Translations under genes and position numbers: made by a program | Notes under the pieces: generated by a model | What the model was told of the DNA's origin: nothing | What the model saw: the letters and a program-made list of their open reading frames with translations, nothing else | The model's database searches: none | Part shown: positions 47,055 through 55,667 of the stretch, in pieces | Layout of the letters: each line of letters begins with the position of its first letter | Numbering within the stretch: position 1 is the stretch's first letter | Assembly (NCBI GenBank): GCA_045564455.1 | Contig: JBJLHG010000001.1 | Span: forward strand, 62,001 to 126,000 | Reading direction: 5' to 3' | Length of the DNA stretch: 64,000 nt | From: CASICS01 sp045564455 | GTDB taxonomy: Bacteria; Pseudomonadota; Gammaproteobacteria; Magnimaribacterales; AG-339-G14

Positions 47055-48087
47055 CTCTTTCAGGAGCATATCTATCAAGATTCTGCTCAAATTCGCTTAA
47101 TCTTTTCCAGATGCTTCGTAATTCTGTAATGGTTGTCCAATTGAACAAAAATAAGGCAAATCCGCCATGTACACGATCAAAAGCATTTGAAATTTGAATT
47201 ACCACTCCAAGCATTGCCGCTCCAGTAAATAAGCTTGGTCCGATAATTAAAAAAGGCACTATCACCATAAATTGCCCATAACTTTCTATCCAAATATCAA
47301 AGTAGCCATAATGCATGTAAAGTCTTTGATAGTTAAACCTGATACCAGTGAAAAGGTTCCACAATGTTTCAGGTTGAGCATAATTTTTTTTATCATCTTC
47401 TCCTAAAACTAAATCTTTTCTGAAAGCGGCTTCAACTTTTTGATTGTTATATTCAAGACCAGGCAATCTCCAGCCAACAAACCAAGAAATGAAAAGCCCG
47501 CCAATTGATACTGACAATGCTGTCCAAACCAAGGAACCAGGAATATCGCTGAAAAAAGGTATGGTTACTGAATCACTCAGAGCCCAAAGAACTGGAACGA
47601 AAGCAACTAAGGTCATGATAGCTCTAACTACTTGTAAACCAAGCGATTCAACTATTCTTGCAAATCTATTACAATCCTCTTGAATACGTTGACTAGCACC
47701 TTCAATTTCTTCTTCTACATCTCGCCATCTAGGAATGTAATTAAACGTAATAGCTTGGCGCCAACGCAAGCCATATATCCTTGTAAACCAACCTGTAAAA
47801 GTTGCTAGGACTACATAAGGCATTGCAATAACTAAGAAACTCGGAGAACCTTCAAAACCATCAGTCACATAAGAAGTAGAGATCAAAAAATCATAAAATA
47901 TTTTTATACCTTCTTCAGGATTATCAACAAATTCTCCAGCTTTTTGAAGGTGATCATAAAAACCACCATACCAATTGTTTATTTGAACGGTTAGTTGAAC
48001 TTGAATCCAAAGGGAAGTTATTAGAAGAGTCAGACCTCCATAAGCCCAAATTGCCCAATCTCTACTTTTATAAAACGCCCTAATCAT
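47044..48087 (-). CDS. SbmA/BacA-like inner membrane transporter
   Basis: A 347-residue membrane protein with several hydrophobic helices and the family segments NNWYGGFYDHLQKA, GLRWRQAITFNYIPRW and EIEGASQRIQEDCNRFA. SbmA/BacA proteins import peptides and are powered by protons, without an ATPase domain; none is present here. It is somewhat shorter than E. coli SbmA (about 406). What it imports in this organism is unknown. Confidence 0.86.
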   Translation of the reverse strand: MIRAFYKSRDWAIWAYGGLTLLITSLWIQVQLTVQINNWYGGFYDHLQKAGEFVDNPEEGIKIFYDFLISTSYVTDGFEGSPSFLVIAMPYVVLATFTGWFTRIYGLRWRQAITFNYIPRWRDVEEEIEGASQRIQEDCNRFARIVESLGLQVVRAIMTLVAFVPVLWALSDSVTIPFFSDIPGSLVWTALSVSIGGLFISWFVGWRLPGLEYNNQKVEAAFRKDLVLGEDDKKNYAQPETLWNLFTGIRFNYQRLYMHYGYFDIWIESYGQFMVIVPFLIIGPSLFTGAAMLGVVIQISNAFDRVHGGFALFLFNWTTITELRSIWKRLSEFEQNLDRYAPERVTA

Positions 48088-48131
48088 TAAGTTTTAATTT
48101 AGAATTCCATTTAAAATCACATTATATCTTC

Positions 48132-48893
48132 ATGAACGGTTCAAAAAGTAAATTAAATAAAAAATCCAAACAGCCGTTTAATATCAATAGAAAAAGCCTC
48201 CTAGGTCTTTTAAGCATGACTATTCAAGAATTTATAGAAAAGCTTTTAACAACATCTAAATTGAAAAAGTCCAAAGAATATCAAGTGCTGGATCTTGTGA
48301 GAAGAAAAGCAATAAAAAATAATCCTGATTCAATTCTTCGTCTTATTGATAATTTTGCTTATAAGAAAACTTTTTTGATGAACATCGGCGATAAAAAAGG
48401 ACTTTTATTAGAGGAAGCTATAAAAGATTCTGGCGCTAGCAATGTCTTAGAATTAGGAGTCTACTTAGGATATTCGTCTATTCGGATTTTAAAAACCTTA
48501 TCAACTGATGGAAAACTGACCTCAATAGAAGCAAATGATGAATTCGCAGATATAGCTAATGAACATATTGAAAAGGCAGGTCTTTCAAGCAAACACGAAA
48601 TCAAGGTAGGTCGATCTGACGAATTAATACCAACCTTAAACGAACAATTTGATTTTGTCTTTATTGATCACTGGAAAGATTTATACCTCAGTGATTTAAA
48701 ATTACTAGAGTCTTCAAAGCTATTAAAAAAAGGCGCTTGGATTTTTGCAGACAATGTTATTTTATTTAATCTAGAAGATTATCTTGGTTACGTTAGATCT
48801 TCGGATAATTTTGATAGTAAATTTGTTCCCGCTTTAAGAGAATATTCTTCTTCGCATCCAGATGGAGTAGAAATTTCAATTTATAGACCATGA
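48132..48893 (+). CDS. catechol O-methyltransferase-like SAM-dependent enzyme
   Basis: A 253-residue methyltransferase. FLMNIGDKKGLLLEEAI is followed by the SAM motif VLELGVYLGYSSIRIL, the acidic strand SIEAND, FVFIDHWKDLY and FADNV, matching the COMT family's metal-binding D and DN positions. A basic N-terminal tail of about 30 residues precedes the core; a start at the in-frame ATG near residue 30 would remove it. Substrate is unknown. It overlaps the next gene by 4 bp. Confidence 0.86.
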   Translation: MNGSKSKLNKKSKQPFNINRKSLLGLLSMTIQEFIEKLLTTSKLKKSKEYQVLDLVRRKAIKNNPDSILRLIDNFAYKKTFLMNIGDKKGLLLEEAIKDSGASNVLELGVYLGYSSIRILKTLSTDGKLTSIEANDEFADIANEHIEKAGLSSKHEIKVGRSDELIPTLNEQFDFVFIDHWKDLYLSDLKLLESSKLLKKGAWIFADNVILFNLEDYLGYVRSSDNFDSKFVPALREYSSSHPDGVEISIYRP

Positions 48894-49114
48894 AATTAAA
48901 TACACTTGATTTACACGGAAAAAGACATCATGAAGTAGATCTTGTTGTTGAAAATTTTATTTACTTAAATCAAGAGGACTGTCCACTCCTTATAATATGT
49001 GGAAATAGTCAAAAAATGATTTCTTTAGTGGTGAAAGTTTTGGATAGAGTAGAATGTGTTTATGAGAAAGGAAAAGGGCATAACTACGGAACTGTTATTG
49101 TGAGAAAAATTTAA
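48890..49114 (+). CDS. minimal Smr-like domain protein
   Basis: A 74-residue protein starting LNTLDLHGKRHHEVDLVVE, the LDLHG opening of Smr domains, and ending GHNYGTVIVRK. The usual HGxG loop reads CGNS, so nuclease activity typical of MutS2-type Smr domains is doubtful. It overlaps the COMT-like gene by 4 bp and abuts the next one, suggesting one operon. The family call is by eye and tentative. Confidence 0.55.
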   Translation: MKLNTLDLHGKRHHEVDLVVENFIYLNQEDCPLLIICGNSQKMISLVVKVLDRVECVYEKGKGHNYGTVIVRKI

Positions 49115-49450
49115 ATGGATATTAAAAATGCTCTAGCCATAAACTCAAATGGAGAAATTATTGAGACTTTTTCTGAAAACGCGGATGCTGAAGAATATAT
49201 TCTGATTGATTTGCATTGTTTGAAAGGTATTTTTATGGATATCTTTTCAATAAAAAGTAATTCTTTTTTATTTTTATTAAAAGCAATCTTTAAATCAAAT
49301 TACTGTCGATCAACTTCTTCGCTTGCATCATTCTTAAATTTATCTATATTTGATATATATCAATCCTTAGATAAAATTTCTCAAAGATTAGATTTCGAAA
49401 TTGATTCTAAGAATTTAAAAATCATTCTTTTATTAACAACCGTAAAATAA
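49115..49450 (+). CDS. hypothetical protein
   Basis: A 111-residue protein I do not recognise. It has an N-terminal ALAINSNGEIIETF, a central hydrophobic stretch (FLFLLKAIF) and a helical C-terminus with LASFLNLSIFDIYQSLDKI that looks loosely like a helix-turn-helix. It starts on the base after the Smr-like gene's stop and ends 1 bp before the dihydroorotase, so it is probably translated in that operon. Confidence 0.55.
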   Translation: MDIKNALAINSNGEIIETFSENADAEEYILIDLHCLKGIFMDIFSIKSNSFLFLLKAIFKSNYCRSTSSLASFLNLSIFDIYQSLDKISQRLDFEIDSKNLKIILLLTTVK

Positions 49451-49451
49451 T

Positions 49452-50789
49452 ATGAGCAACTTAGATTTAGTACTTCAAAATTGTCTTTTAGTGAATGAAG
49501 GCAAACAAACACCTGTTGATATTGGCATAAAAGGCGATCGAATTGAAAAAATAGCTAGCGAGATTACTGAAGATTCAAAAGAGACTATAGATTTAGAAGG
49601 TAAATACATTGCACCGGGTATTATCGATGATCAAGTTCATTTTAGAGATCCTGGATTAACCGAAAAAGGAGATATTCGTTCAGAGTCCTTAGCAGCAATT
49701 CATGCTGGAGTAACTTCTACTTTTGATATGCCTAATGTAGATCCAAACACGACAACTGCCGAACTCCTTGTGAAAAGAAATCAACTTGGTGCTGAGAAAT
49801 CATGGACTAACTACAGTTATTATTTTGGCGCTACTGAAACTAATTTAGAGGAAATTAGAAAATTAGATCCTAAGGAGACCTGTGGCCTAAAAGTTTTCAT
49901 GGGAACGTCAACCGGAACTTTGTTAGTAGAAGATGATCATGCCTTAGATCAAATCTTTGAGCACTGTCCAGTAACAATAGTTACTCACTGTGAAGATAAT
50001 GAGACCATTAGAACTAATTTAGAGAGAGTCAAACTAGAAAACAAAGAACTTGACGCAAGTTTTCATCCAATTATAAGAGATGATTTATGCTGCTATCGTT
50101 CTTCTTCTAAAGTAATTGATCTTGCCAAGAAACATTCTTCTGATTTGCATGTTTTGCATCTGACTACTGAAAAAGAAATTGCATTATTTAATAATAATGC
50201 TGTGAGAGATAAAAAAATTACCTGCGAAGTATGTATTCATCATCTTTGGTTTGATGAAAGGGATTACGCCAAACAAGGAAATTATATTGTTTGCAATCCA
50301 GCAATAAAAAAAGAATCAGATAGAAATGCTCTGCGAAAAGCTTTAAAAGATGGGTATATAGACTATGTTGCAACAGACCATGCTCCACATGTTTTTGAGG
50401 ATAAAAAACTACCGTATTCTAAAGCACCTGCTGGCATTCCTTTAATTGAGCATTCTTTCCATATGATGATAGAACTGCATAAACAAGGCCATTATTCTCT
50501 AGATGAAGTCATATCTTATATGAGTCATAAAGTTGCAGATCGGTTTTCAATCAAAGATCGTGGCTATATAAGAGAAGGATATAAGGCAGATTTCATGATT
50601 TTTGATTTGGATAAAGATACACACGTTTCCAATGAGACTGAACTAACCAAGTGTGGATGGACACCGTTTGACGGTCAAACTTTTAGCTCTTCAATTTATG
50701 GAACCATAATTAATGGCAAACCAATGGTAATTGATGGGGAATTAGTGGCTAACAATCCCGCTGCTGAAAAACTTTTATTCGACAGATAA
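49452..50789 (+). CDS. dihydroorotase-like amidohydrolase (Gln-for-His type)
   Basis: A 445-residue amidohydrolase. The signature normally reading H-x-H is QVHFRDPGLTEKGDI, with Q61 in place of the first His; H63 and R65 remain. Further features are STFDMPNVDPNTTT, GLKVFMGTSTG, THCED, the later VLHLTTEKE and ATDHAPHVFEDKKL. I recall a Gln-containing dihydroorotase class common in Bacteroidetes that matches well, so pyrimidine synthesis is likely. A hydantoinase-like role is the alternative. It ends a plus-strand operon starting at 48132. Confidence 0.83.
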   Translation: MSNLDLVLQNCLLVNEGKQTPVDIGIKGDRIEKIASEITEDSKETIDLEGKYIAPGIIDDQVHFRDPGLTEKGDIRSESLAAIHAGVTSTFDMPNVDPNTTTAELLVKRNQLGAEKSWTNYSYYFGATETNLEEIRKLDPKETCGLKVFMGTSTGTLLVEDDHALDQIFEHCPVTIVTHCEDNETIRTNLERVKLENKELDASFHPIIRDDLCCYRSSSKVIDLAKKHSSDLHVLHLTTEKEIALFNNNAVRDKKITCEVCIHHLWFDERDYAKQGNYIVCNPAIKKESDRNALRKALKDGYIDYVATDHAPHVFEDKKLPYSKAPAGIPLIEHSFHMMIELHKQGHYSLDEVISYMSHKVADRFSIKDRGYIREGYKADFMIFDLDKDTHVSNETELTKCGWTPFDGQTFSSSIYGTIINGKPMVIDGELVANNPAAEKLLFDR

Positions 50790-50791
50790 AG

Positions 50792-50977
50792 TTAGTTTTC
50801 TTCAATTAAACTTTCGATTACTAGAGAGTCTCTAGTTTCCTTTTCTATATTTGCTCGATAATCTGAGCCTTGAATAAAGTAACCTAGAAACGCAAGAACA
50901 ACTGTTAGAATTGCTATTACAATGAAAAAGGCCGTTAGGTTTTTTGCTATTTGAGAATCACTTATTTCGTTTGACAT
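50792..50977 (-). CDS. small single-helix membrane protein
   Basis: A 61-residue protein: a short polar N-terminus (MSNEISDSQIAKNL), one hydrophobic helix (about residues 15-37, FFIVIAILTVVLAFLGYF) and an acidic tail. I chose the ATG at 50977; in-frame ATGs at 50983 and 51010 would extend it, the latter overlapping the promoter of the UMF1 gene. No family is recognised. Confidence 0.5.
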   Translation of the reverse strand: MSNEISDSQIAKNLTAFFIVIAILTVVLAFLGYFIQGSDYRANIEKETRDSLVIESLIEEN

Positions 50978-51011
50978 GCGCATATGATACTCAAGAAATA
51001 TTAAAAACAAA

Positions 51012-52268
51012 GTGGAAACTAAAAAAAATATAACGAAAAAAGAAATATATTCTTGGGCTTTTTATGATTGGGCGAATTCAGCATTTGCAACTACAGTTAT
51101 GGCTGGGTTTTTCCCAATTTTCTTTAAAAGTTTTTGGGCTGGAGATCTCTCTGGAACGGAAAGCTCAGCTTGGCTTGGGACTGCAAATTCTATAGCTGGT
51201 TTTGCTATTGTCATAGTGGCTCCCTTTTTAGGGGCTCTTGCAGATATTTCTCATAAAAAGAAGTTTTCTTTAGGATTTTTTGCTTTCATAGGAATTATTG
51301 CTACAGCGTCTTTATTTTTTATTGCTCAAGGAGAATGGTTTACCGCCATGATAGTTTATGCGATTGCATGCATTGGGTTTTCAGGAGGAAATATATTTTA
51401 TGATTCACTGATCATTAATGTTTCATCTGAAGAATCTAGAAACAGAGTATCGGCATTAGGTTACTCATTAGGTTACTTAGGTGGTGGATTTCTTTTTGTT
51501 CTTAATGTTGCCATGTATCTCTATCCTGCATCTTTTGGGCTTCAATCAATTACTGATGCTGTATTATTTTCTTTTTTAAGCGTATCTATTTGGTGGGCAA
51601 TTTTTTCAATACCATTATTTAAATTTGTAAAGGAAGATAGATTTGATAAAAAGTCTATTCAATCTTCTCAATTGTTTATTGAGTCTTTTAGAAGAGTTAT
51701 TACTACTTTTAGAGACATAAGAAAATATAGAAAATTATCCTTATTTTTAATTGCTTATTGGCTTTATATAGACGGCGTCGACACAGTAGTCAGAATGGCT
51801 CTAGCTTTTGGATCAGATATAGGCCTAGCCTCATCTGATATGATTTTAGCTTTAATTATTACTCAATTTGTTGGATTTCCAGCAACTATAATTTATGGAT
51901 TTTTAGGTGATCGTTTAGGTCTGAGATTGATGCTTTCTATAGGTTTGATAGGTTACGTTTTAGTTTGTATTTTTAGTATTTATATCACCTCGATAACAGG
52001 TTTTTATTTATTAGCAGGAACTATTGGGCTTTTTCAAGGAGGAGTTCAATCAATCAGTAGAACTATATTTTCTCAATTGATCCCTCCAGAAAAATCTGCA
52101 GAATTTTTTGGTTTTTATAATTTAGTTGGAAAGTCTGCTGTAGTCTTTGGACCTATGCTAGTAGGTTGGGTATCTTATACTTTTGATAATCCTGATTATG
52201 GAATTTTAAGTCTGTTATTATTATTTATTCCAGGCTTGCTAGTTTTATGGATGATGCCAAAGAACTAA
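51012..52268 (+). CDS. UMF1-family MFS transporter
   Basis: A 418-residue membrane transporter with about 11-12 helices. EIYSWAFYDWANSAFATTVM at the start, VAPFLGALADISHKKK and LGGGFLFVLN are typical of the UMF1 (Atg22-like) branch of the major facilitator family. The start is GTG at 51012. Substrate is unknown; amino acid export has been suggested for related proteins. Its 3' end overlaps convergent ugpQ-like gene by 4 bp. Confidence 0.9.
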   Translation: METKKNITKKEIYSWAFYDWANSAFATTVMAGFFPIFFKSFWAGDLSGTESSAWLGTANSIAGFAIVIVAPFLGALADISHKKKFSLGFFAFIGIIATASLFFIAQGEWFTAMIVYAIACIGFSGGNIFYDSLIINVSSEESRNRVSALGYSLGYLGGGFLFVLNVAMYLYPASFGLQSITDAVLFSFLSVSIWWAIFSIPLFKFVKEDRFDKKSIQSSQLFIESFRRVITTFRDIRKYRKLSLFLIAYWLYIDGVDTVVRMALAFGSDIGLASSDMILALIITQFVGFPATIIYGFLGDRLGLRLMLSIGLIGYVLVCIFSIYITSITGFYLLAGTIGLFQGGVQSISRTIFSQLIPPEKSAEFFGFYNLVGKSAVVFGPMLVGWVSYTFDNPDYGILSLLLLFIPGLLVLWMMPKN

Positions 52269-52990
52269 ATCAGCTTATTCCTTTTCATCAGTTTCATTAG
52301 AGCTGGAGGGTTGTCTGTCATGATTCCATCAACTCCCATATTAATTAGATTTTGCATTGATGTTTCTTCATTGATAGTCCAAACATGAACTTTTAAACCA
52401 TTTTCATGACATGTATTTAAGAATTCTTTTGTCAAAACTTTTATCCCCATCCACTTGACAGGAATTTGAATAGCATTGGAATCATTTTTGATATTAAAAA
52501 ATCTAAATAATGCGACCTGACTTTGACCCATGGAAGTATTAATTTTAGGATTCATAGAGTTTATTTCTCTAATTGTATTAGAGCTAAAGGAACCTAAGCA
52601 CACTCTATCTTCGGCATTATGAGTTTTCAATTTTTTTAATACTTCAGCTACCATTCCTGAAACCTTTAGATCTAAATTAAAAAACGTTTCTGGAAACTCT
52701 TCTAACAACTCATCAAGTGTTGGGATTCTCTCTTTTTTAGGAAGTCTTTGCATTCTGATATTCGCTAGAGTCATTTCATTTATATTTGCTCTAGACCCAG
52801 TGATTCTTTGCATTCTTGGATCATGGAAAGTAATGATTTTGCCATCTTTGGTTCGACGCAAATCGCTCTCAATATACTGAAAACCTAAATTAGCTGCTTC
52901 TTTGAAAGCTTCTATGGTGTTTTCTGTATAAATTGTGGCATCTCCACGATGTACAAAACCTTGAAATTTAGAATTAAAAAATAGACTCAT
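52265..52990 (-). CDS. glycerophosphodiester phosphodiesterase
   Basis: A 241-residue enzyme releasing sn-glycerol 3-phosphate from glycerophosphodiesters. Catalytic motifs are FVHRGDATIYTENTIEAF (His-Arg), QYIESDLRRTKDGK (Glu/Asp metal ligands) and ITFHDPRMQRITG (His), with HVWTINEE in the C-terminal half. No signal peptide is seen, so it is cytoplasmic like UgpQ. Its product could join the pool used by PlsB and made by GlpK. Confidence 0.92.
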   Translation of the reverse strand: MSLFFNSKFQGFVHRGDATIYTENTIEAFKEAANLGFQYIESDLRRTKDGKIITFHDPRMQRITGSRANINEMTLANIRMQRLPKKERIPTLDELLEEFPETFFNLDLKVSGMVAEVLKKLKTHNAEDRVCLGSFSSNTIREINSMNPKINTSMGQSQVALFRFFNIKNDSNAIQIPVKWMGIKVLTKEFLNTCHENGLKVHVWTINEETSMQNLINMGVDGIMTDNPPALMKLMKRNKLI

Positions 52991-53034
52991 ATTATTTTTT
53001 TATGTAATGATTGCTCATAACTGAATTGAAGATC

Positions 53035-53982
53035 ATGACTTTAACAGCAAAAATAATAATAGCCATAATTTTTATAATTATATTAATTCCATACGTCAGC
53101 AATACTCTGAAATTAAAAAAAACTTCTGCAATGATCATTCCTGATCAAGGAAAGCATGCAGATCTTTCTAATGGAAAAATTTATTATCGCTGGCATGAGC
53201 CTAAAACTATATCCAGTGAAGAAATTATAATTTTAGTACATGGGTTTTCTACTCCTAGTTTTGTATGGAACGGAATCTTGGATGATTTATTAAGCACCGG
53301 CAAAAGAGTTTTGGTTTTTGACCATTATGGAAGAGGTTTTTCTGACCGACCTAGCGTTAAATATGATTTGAATTTATATGTATCTGCCTTAGAAGAACTT
53401 CTTAAAAAATTAAATATAGATAATAAAATCCACATTGTTGGCTATTCTATGGGCGGTCCTATAGCGGCAGATTTTTCTTCAAGAAATAATAAAAAAATAT
53501 CTTCTCTGAGCTTAATTGCACCAGCAGGATATATGCCAAAACCGCCATGGTATTTCAAAGCTTTCACTTTGCCAGTTTTGGGAGATTATATTTTTAGATC
53601 TTTTCCAAGTGTATTCAAAGCTATTTCAGCCTCTGAAACTCGCTCAAGCAATGATCCAAAATCAATCAATGAAGACGAGTTTAATCAATTATTTTCTTAT
53701 CAGACAAAGTTTGAAGGTTTCACTGATGCATTGCTTTCAACAATAAGAAATACAGAAATGGCCAATGCCTCTAATATCTATAAAAAGATTGATAATTTTA
53801 AAATAAAAAGTTTAGTTATTTGGGGAACTCAAGACCAAGTCGTTCCTATATCTGGATTTGCGAAGCTTCATAAAGATATCCCTTACATATCGTTCAAAGA
53901 AATCAAAGAGGGAACTCATGACATCACATATAGACAACCAACTCAGGTGGGTTCTTTCTTGAAGGAATTTATCGAGAATTGA
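53035..53982 (+). CDS. alpha/beta hydrolase with N-terminal membrane anchor
   Basis: A hydrolase of 315 residues from the ATG at 53035; a TTG at 53011 in frame would add eight. A hydrophobic N-terminal segment (about residues 4-22) suggests a membrane anchor or signal. The fold motifs are LVHGFSTPSFVW, nucleophile S138 in GYSMGGPIA, VIWGTQDQVVP (Asp) and GTHDITYRQP (His). Lipase or esterase activity is likely, substrate unknown. A bidirectional terminator lies 2 bp after the stop. Confidence 0.85.
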   Translation: MTLTAKIIIAIIFIIILIPYVSNTLKLKKTSAMIIPDQGKHADLSNGKIYYRWHEPKTISSEEIIILVHGFSTPSFVWNGILDDLLSTGKRVLVFDHYGRGFSDRPSVKYDLNLYVSALEELLKKLNIDNKIHIVGYSMGGPIAADFSSRNNKKISSLSLIAPAGYMPKPPWYFKAFTLPVLGDYIFRSFPSVFKAISASETRSSNDPKSINEDEFNQLFSYQTKFEGFTDALLSTIRNTEMANASNIYKKIDNFKIKSLVIWGTQDQVVPISGFAKLHKDIPYISFKEIKEGTHDITYRQPTQVGSFLKEFIEN

Positions 53983-53983
53983 T

Positions 53984-54009
53984 AAAAACCTCTCTTCAGA
54001 GAGGTTTTT
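53984..54009. terminator. bidirectional terminator between the hydrolase and porin genes
   Basis: A perfect 11-bp inverted repeat AAAAACCTCTC/GAGAGGTTTTT with a 4-base loop. The flanking A and T runs make it suitable for both the plus-strand hydrolase and the minus-strand porin. Confidence 0.92.
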
Positions 54010-54028
54010 ATATAGACTAACGACTAAA

Positions 54029-54638
54029 TTAAATACTAATAGATATAAAGACCGTGTCTTCGTCTTTAGTTATATCTGTTACATGCTGATAATCAGCATA
54101 GCCTATAGTAAGAGTATAGTCTCCAATATCAAGGTTGTATCCAACTAAGATGTTCGATCCAGAATCTTCATAGTCTCCATAGGATAAATCTACAGTACCT
54201 GGGCCCCAGTCCAAGCCATAAGAAATTTCTAAGTAGTCTCCAAACTCATCTCCTTGAGCAAAAAACAAACCGATATCCATAAAGTTTAAGCCTAAATATG
54301 TTTCTGCAAAGTCTCCAGTTCCGCCAGGATAGGTAATCTCTGCATGACCGATATCATATCCGACCCCCAACTACCTCACCTGCGTATCCAACATAATAAT
54401 CAAGCTCCATCGTCTCATTACCAAAGTTTGTAGCTGCTGCAAAAGTACCAACATAAGCGCCGTTGTCAAAAGCTACATCCAAACCACCCATGATAGACGG
54501 CTCACCTTTAGTTTGAGTCATTCCACGCCAGATATAGTCACTCGTAAGAGTCATATTTCCAGACACATTAGCGGCAGAAGCCATTCCCGAAGAAATAACC
54601 AACACCATTCCAACTATTACTAGTTTTAGTTTTTTCAT
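54029..54638 (-). pseudogene. TorF-like putative porin, frameshifted
   Basis: Two overlapping frames (54354-54638 and 54029-54370) together make a TorF/gcw_chp-type outer membrane protein with signal peptide and SDYIWRGMTQ, parallel to the intact gene at 54864-55478. The frame breaks at a run of five C (54364-54368; GGGGG in the coding strand). Removing one G restores reading through VVGVGYDIGHAEITYPGG. The start ATG at 54638 follows a GAGGA ribosome site. A sequencing error in the homopolymer is as likely as a real inactivation or slippage site. Confidence 0.8.
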
Positions 54639-54768
54639 ATCATCCTCATTTATATTAATAAATAAAATACAATTAAAGCTCATTTTAACTAATGAAGTAA
54701 TAACTTTTTCTAATGCCTTAGACTTATTTTTTAAAAAAAGCAAGATTTTAGGGGCGTGATTACAAAAA

Positions 54769-54790
54769 AAAGCACTATATCTAGTGCTTT
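54769..54790 (-). terminator. second terminator downstream of the intact TorF-like gene
   Basis: A 9-bp stem AAAGCACTA/TAGTGCTTT with a 4-base loop, followed on the minus strand by a T run (complement of the A run at 54764-54770). Confidence 0.8.
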
Positions 54791-54807
54791 AAATAAATTT
54801 TAGACAC

Positions 54808-54834
54808 AAAAAACCCCCAGGGGGGAATGGGGGT
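54808..54834 (-). terminator. terminator of the intact TorF-like gene
   Basis: On the minus strand CCCCC and GGGGG pair around a 10-base loop and are followed by six T. It lies 30 bp past the stop of the gene at 54864-55478; a second hairpin follows at 54769-54790. Confidence 0.85.
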
Positions 54835-54863
54835 TTAGAGTTTAGTGATATGAAAAAACTAAA

Positions 54864-55478
54864 TTATAAAAGACCTACGTTGACAAAAAATGCATCTTCA
54901 TCAGCACCAGCTGCTTCAGCATCAAATTCTGTATAACCAACTGTAATTCCAAAATCTCCTAAAGAAAAATCATAAGTGATGTAAAAATAGTCTCCTACTT
55001 CATCATATTCACCCATAGAAAGGCCAACTGAACCATCACCTAGATCAAATCCGTATGAAACTTCAAGATTATCAGTAGCTGTTTCTTCACCAAAAGCCGC
55101 TGAAATGCCTATACCCATAGGTAAATCAACTCCAATGTAAGACTCTTCAAAATCAGATCCACCGCCAGCAACACCAGGATAATCAAATTTCACGTAACCA
55201 ATATCAAAGCCTATATCTCCAACAGAACCTGCATAACCACCATAGTAGTCTACCTCAGCACCTGTTCCTACGGCTGCGACCCATGTTCCTACGTAAACTC
55301 CAGAATCAAACTCAACATCTAAACCACCATTTATCGAAGCATCACCATTATTTTGGGTCATACCTCTCCATGTATAGTCAGATTGAAGCTGAGCGTTTCC
55401 AGATATGGAAGCAGCAGAGCTAAGACCTGAAACTAGAACTAACGACAAACTAATTAAAGTTAGTTTTAAATTATTCAT
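54864..55478 (-). CDS. TorF-like putative porin (gcw_chp family)
   Basis: A 204-residue outer membrane beta-barrel candidate. A signal peptide (about residues 1-22, ending in SAAS) precedes SDYTWRGMTQNNGDASINGG, the family signature of TorF/gcw_chp proteins. Alternating Gly/aromatic strands fill the rest. A GGAG ribosome site supports the start. The neighbouring frameshifted gene is a clear paralogue, so this is a tandem duplication. Function is unknown; the family is only presumed to form pores. Confidence 0.85.
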   Translation of the reverse strand: MNNLKLTLISLSLVLVSGLSSAASISGNAQLQSDYTWRGMTQNNGDASINGGLDVEFDSGVYVGTWVAAVGTGAEVDYYGGYAGSVGDIGFDIGYVKFDYPGVAGGGSDFEESYIGVDLPMGIGISAAFGEETATDNLEVSYGFDLGDGSVGLSMGEYDEVGDYFYITYDFSLGDFGITVGYTEFDAEAAGADEDAFFVNVGLL

Positions 55479-55667
55479 AACATCTCCATTTTTAAATAAT
55501 TAATTAAAAAAGTTATTAAACTATGAAACTTTTAACCTTTCAGAAATCCAATTTCTAAACTTTTAGTATTATTTGTACAAAAAAAGAGCAATAAATCTTA
55601 TTTATCAAAATTTATTGCTTATAAATAAAGCATCATGTTTAATAGATTTTTTTAAACTACATAATCC

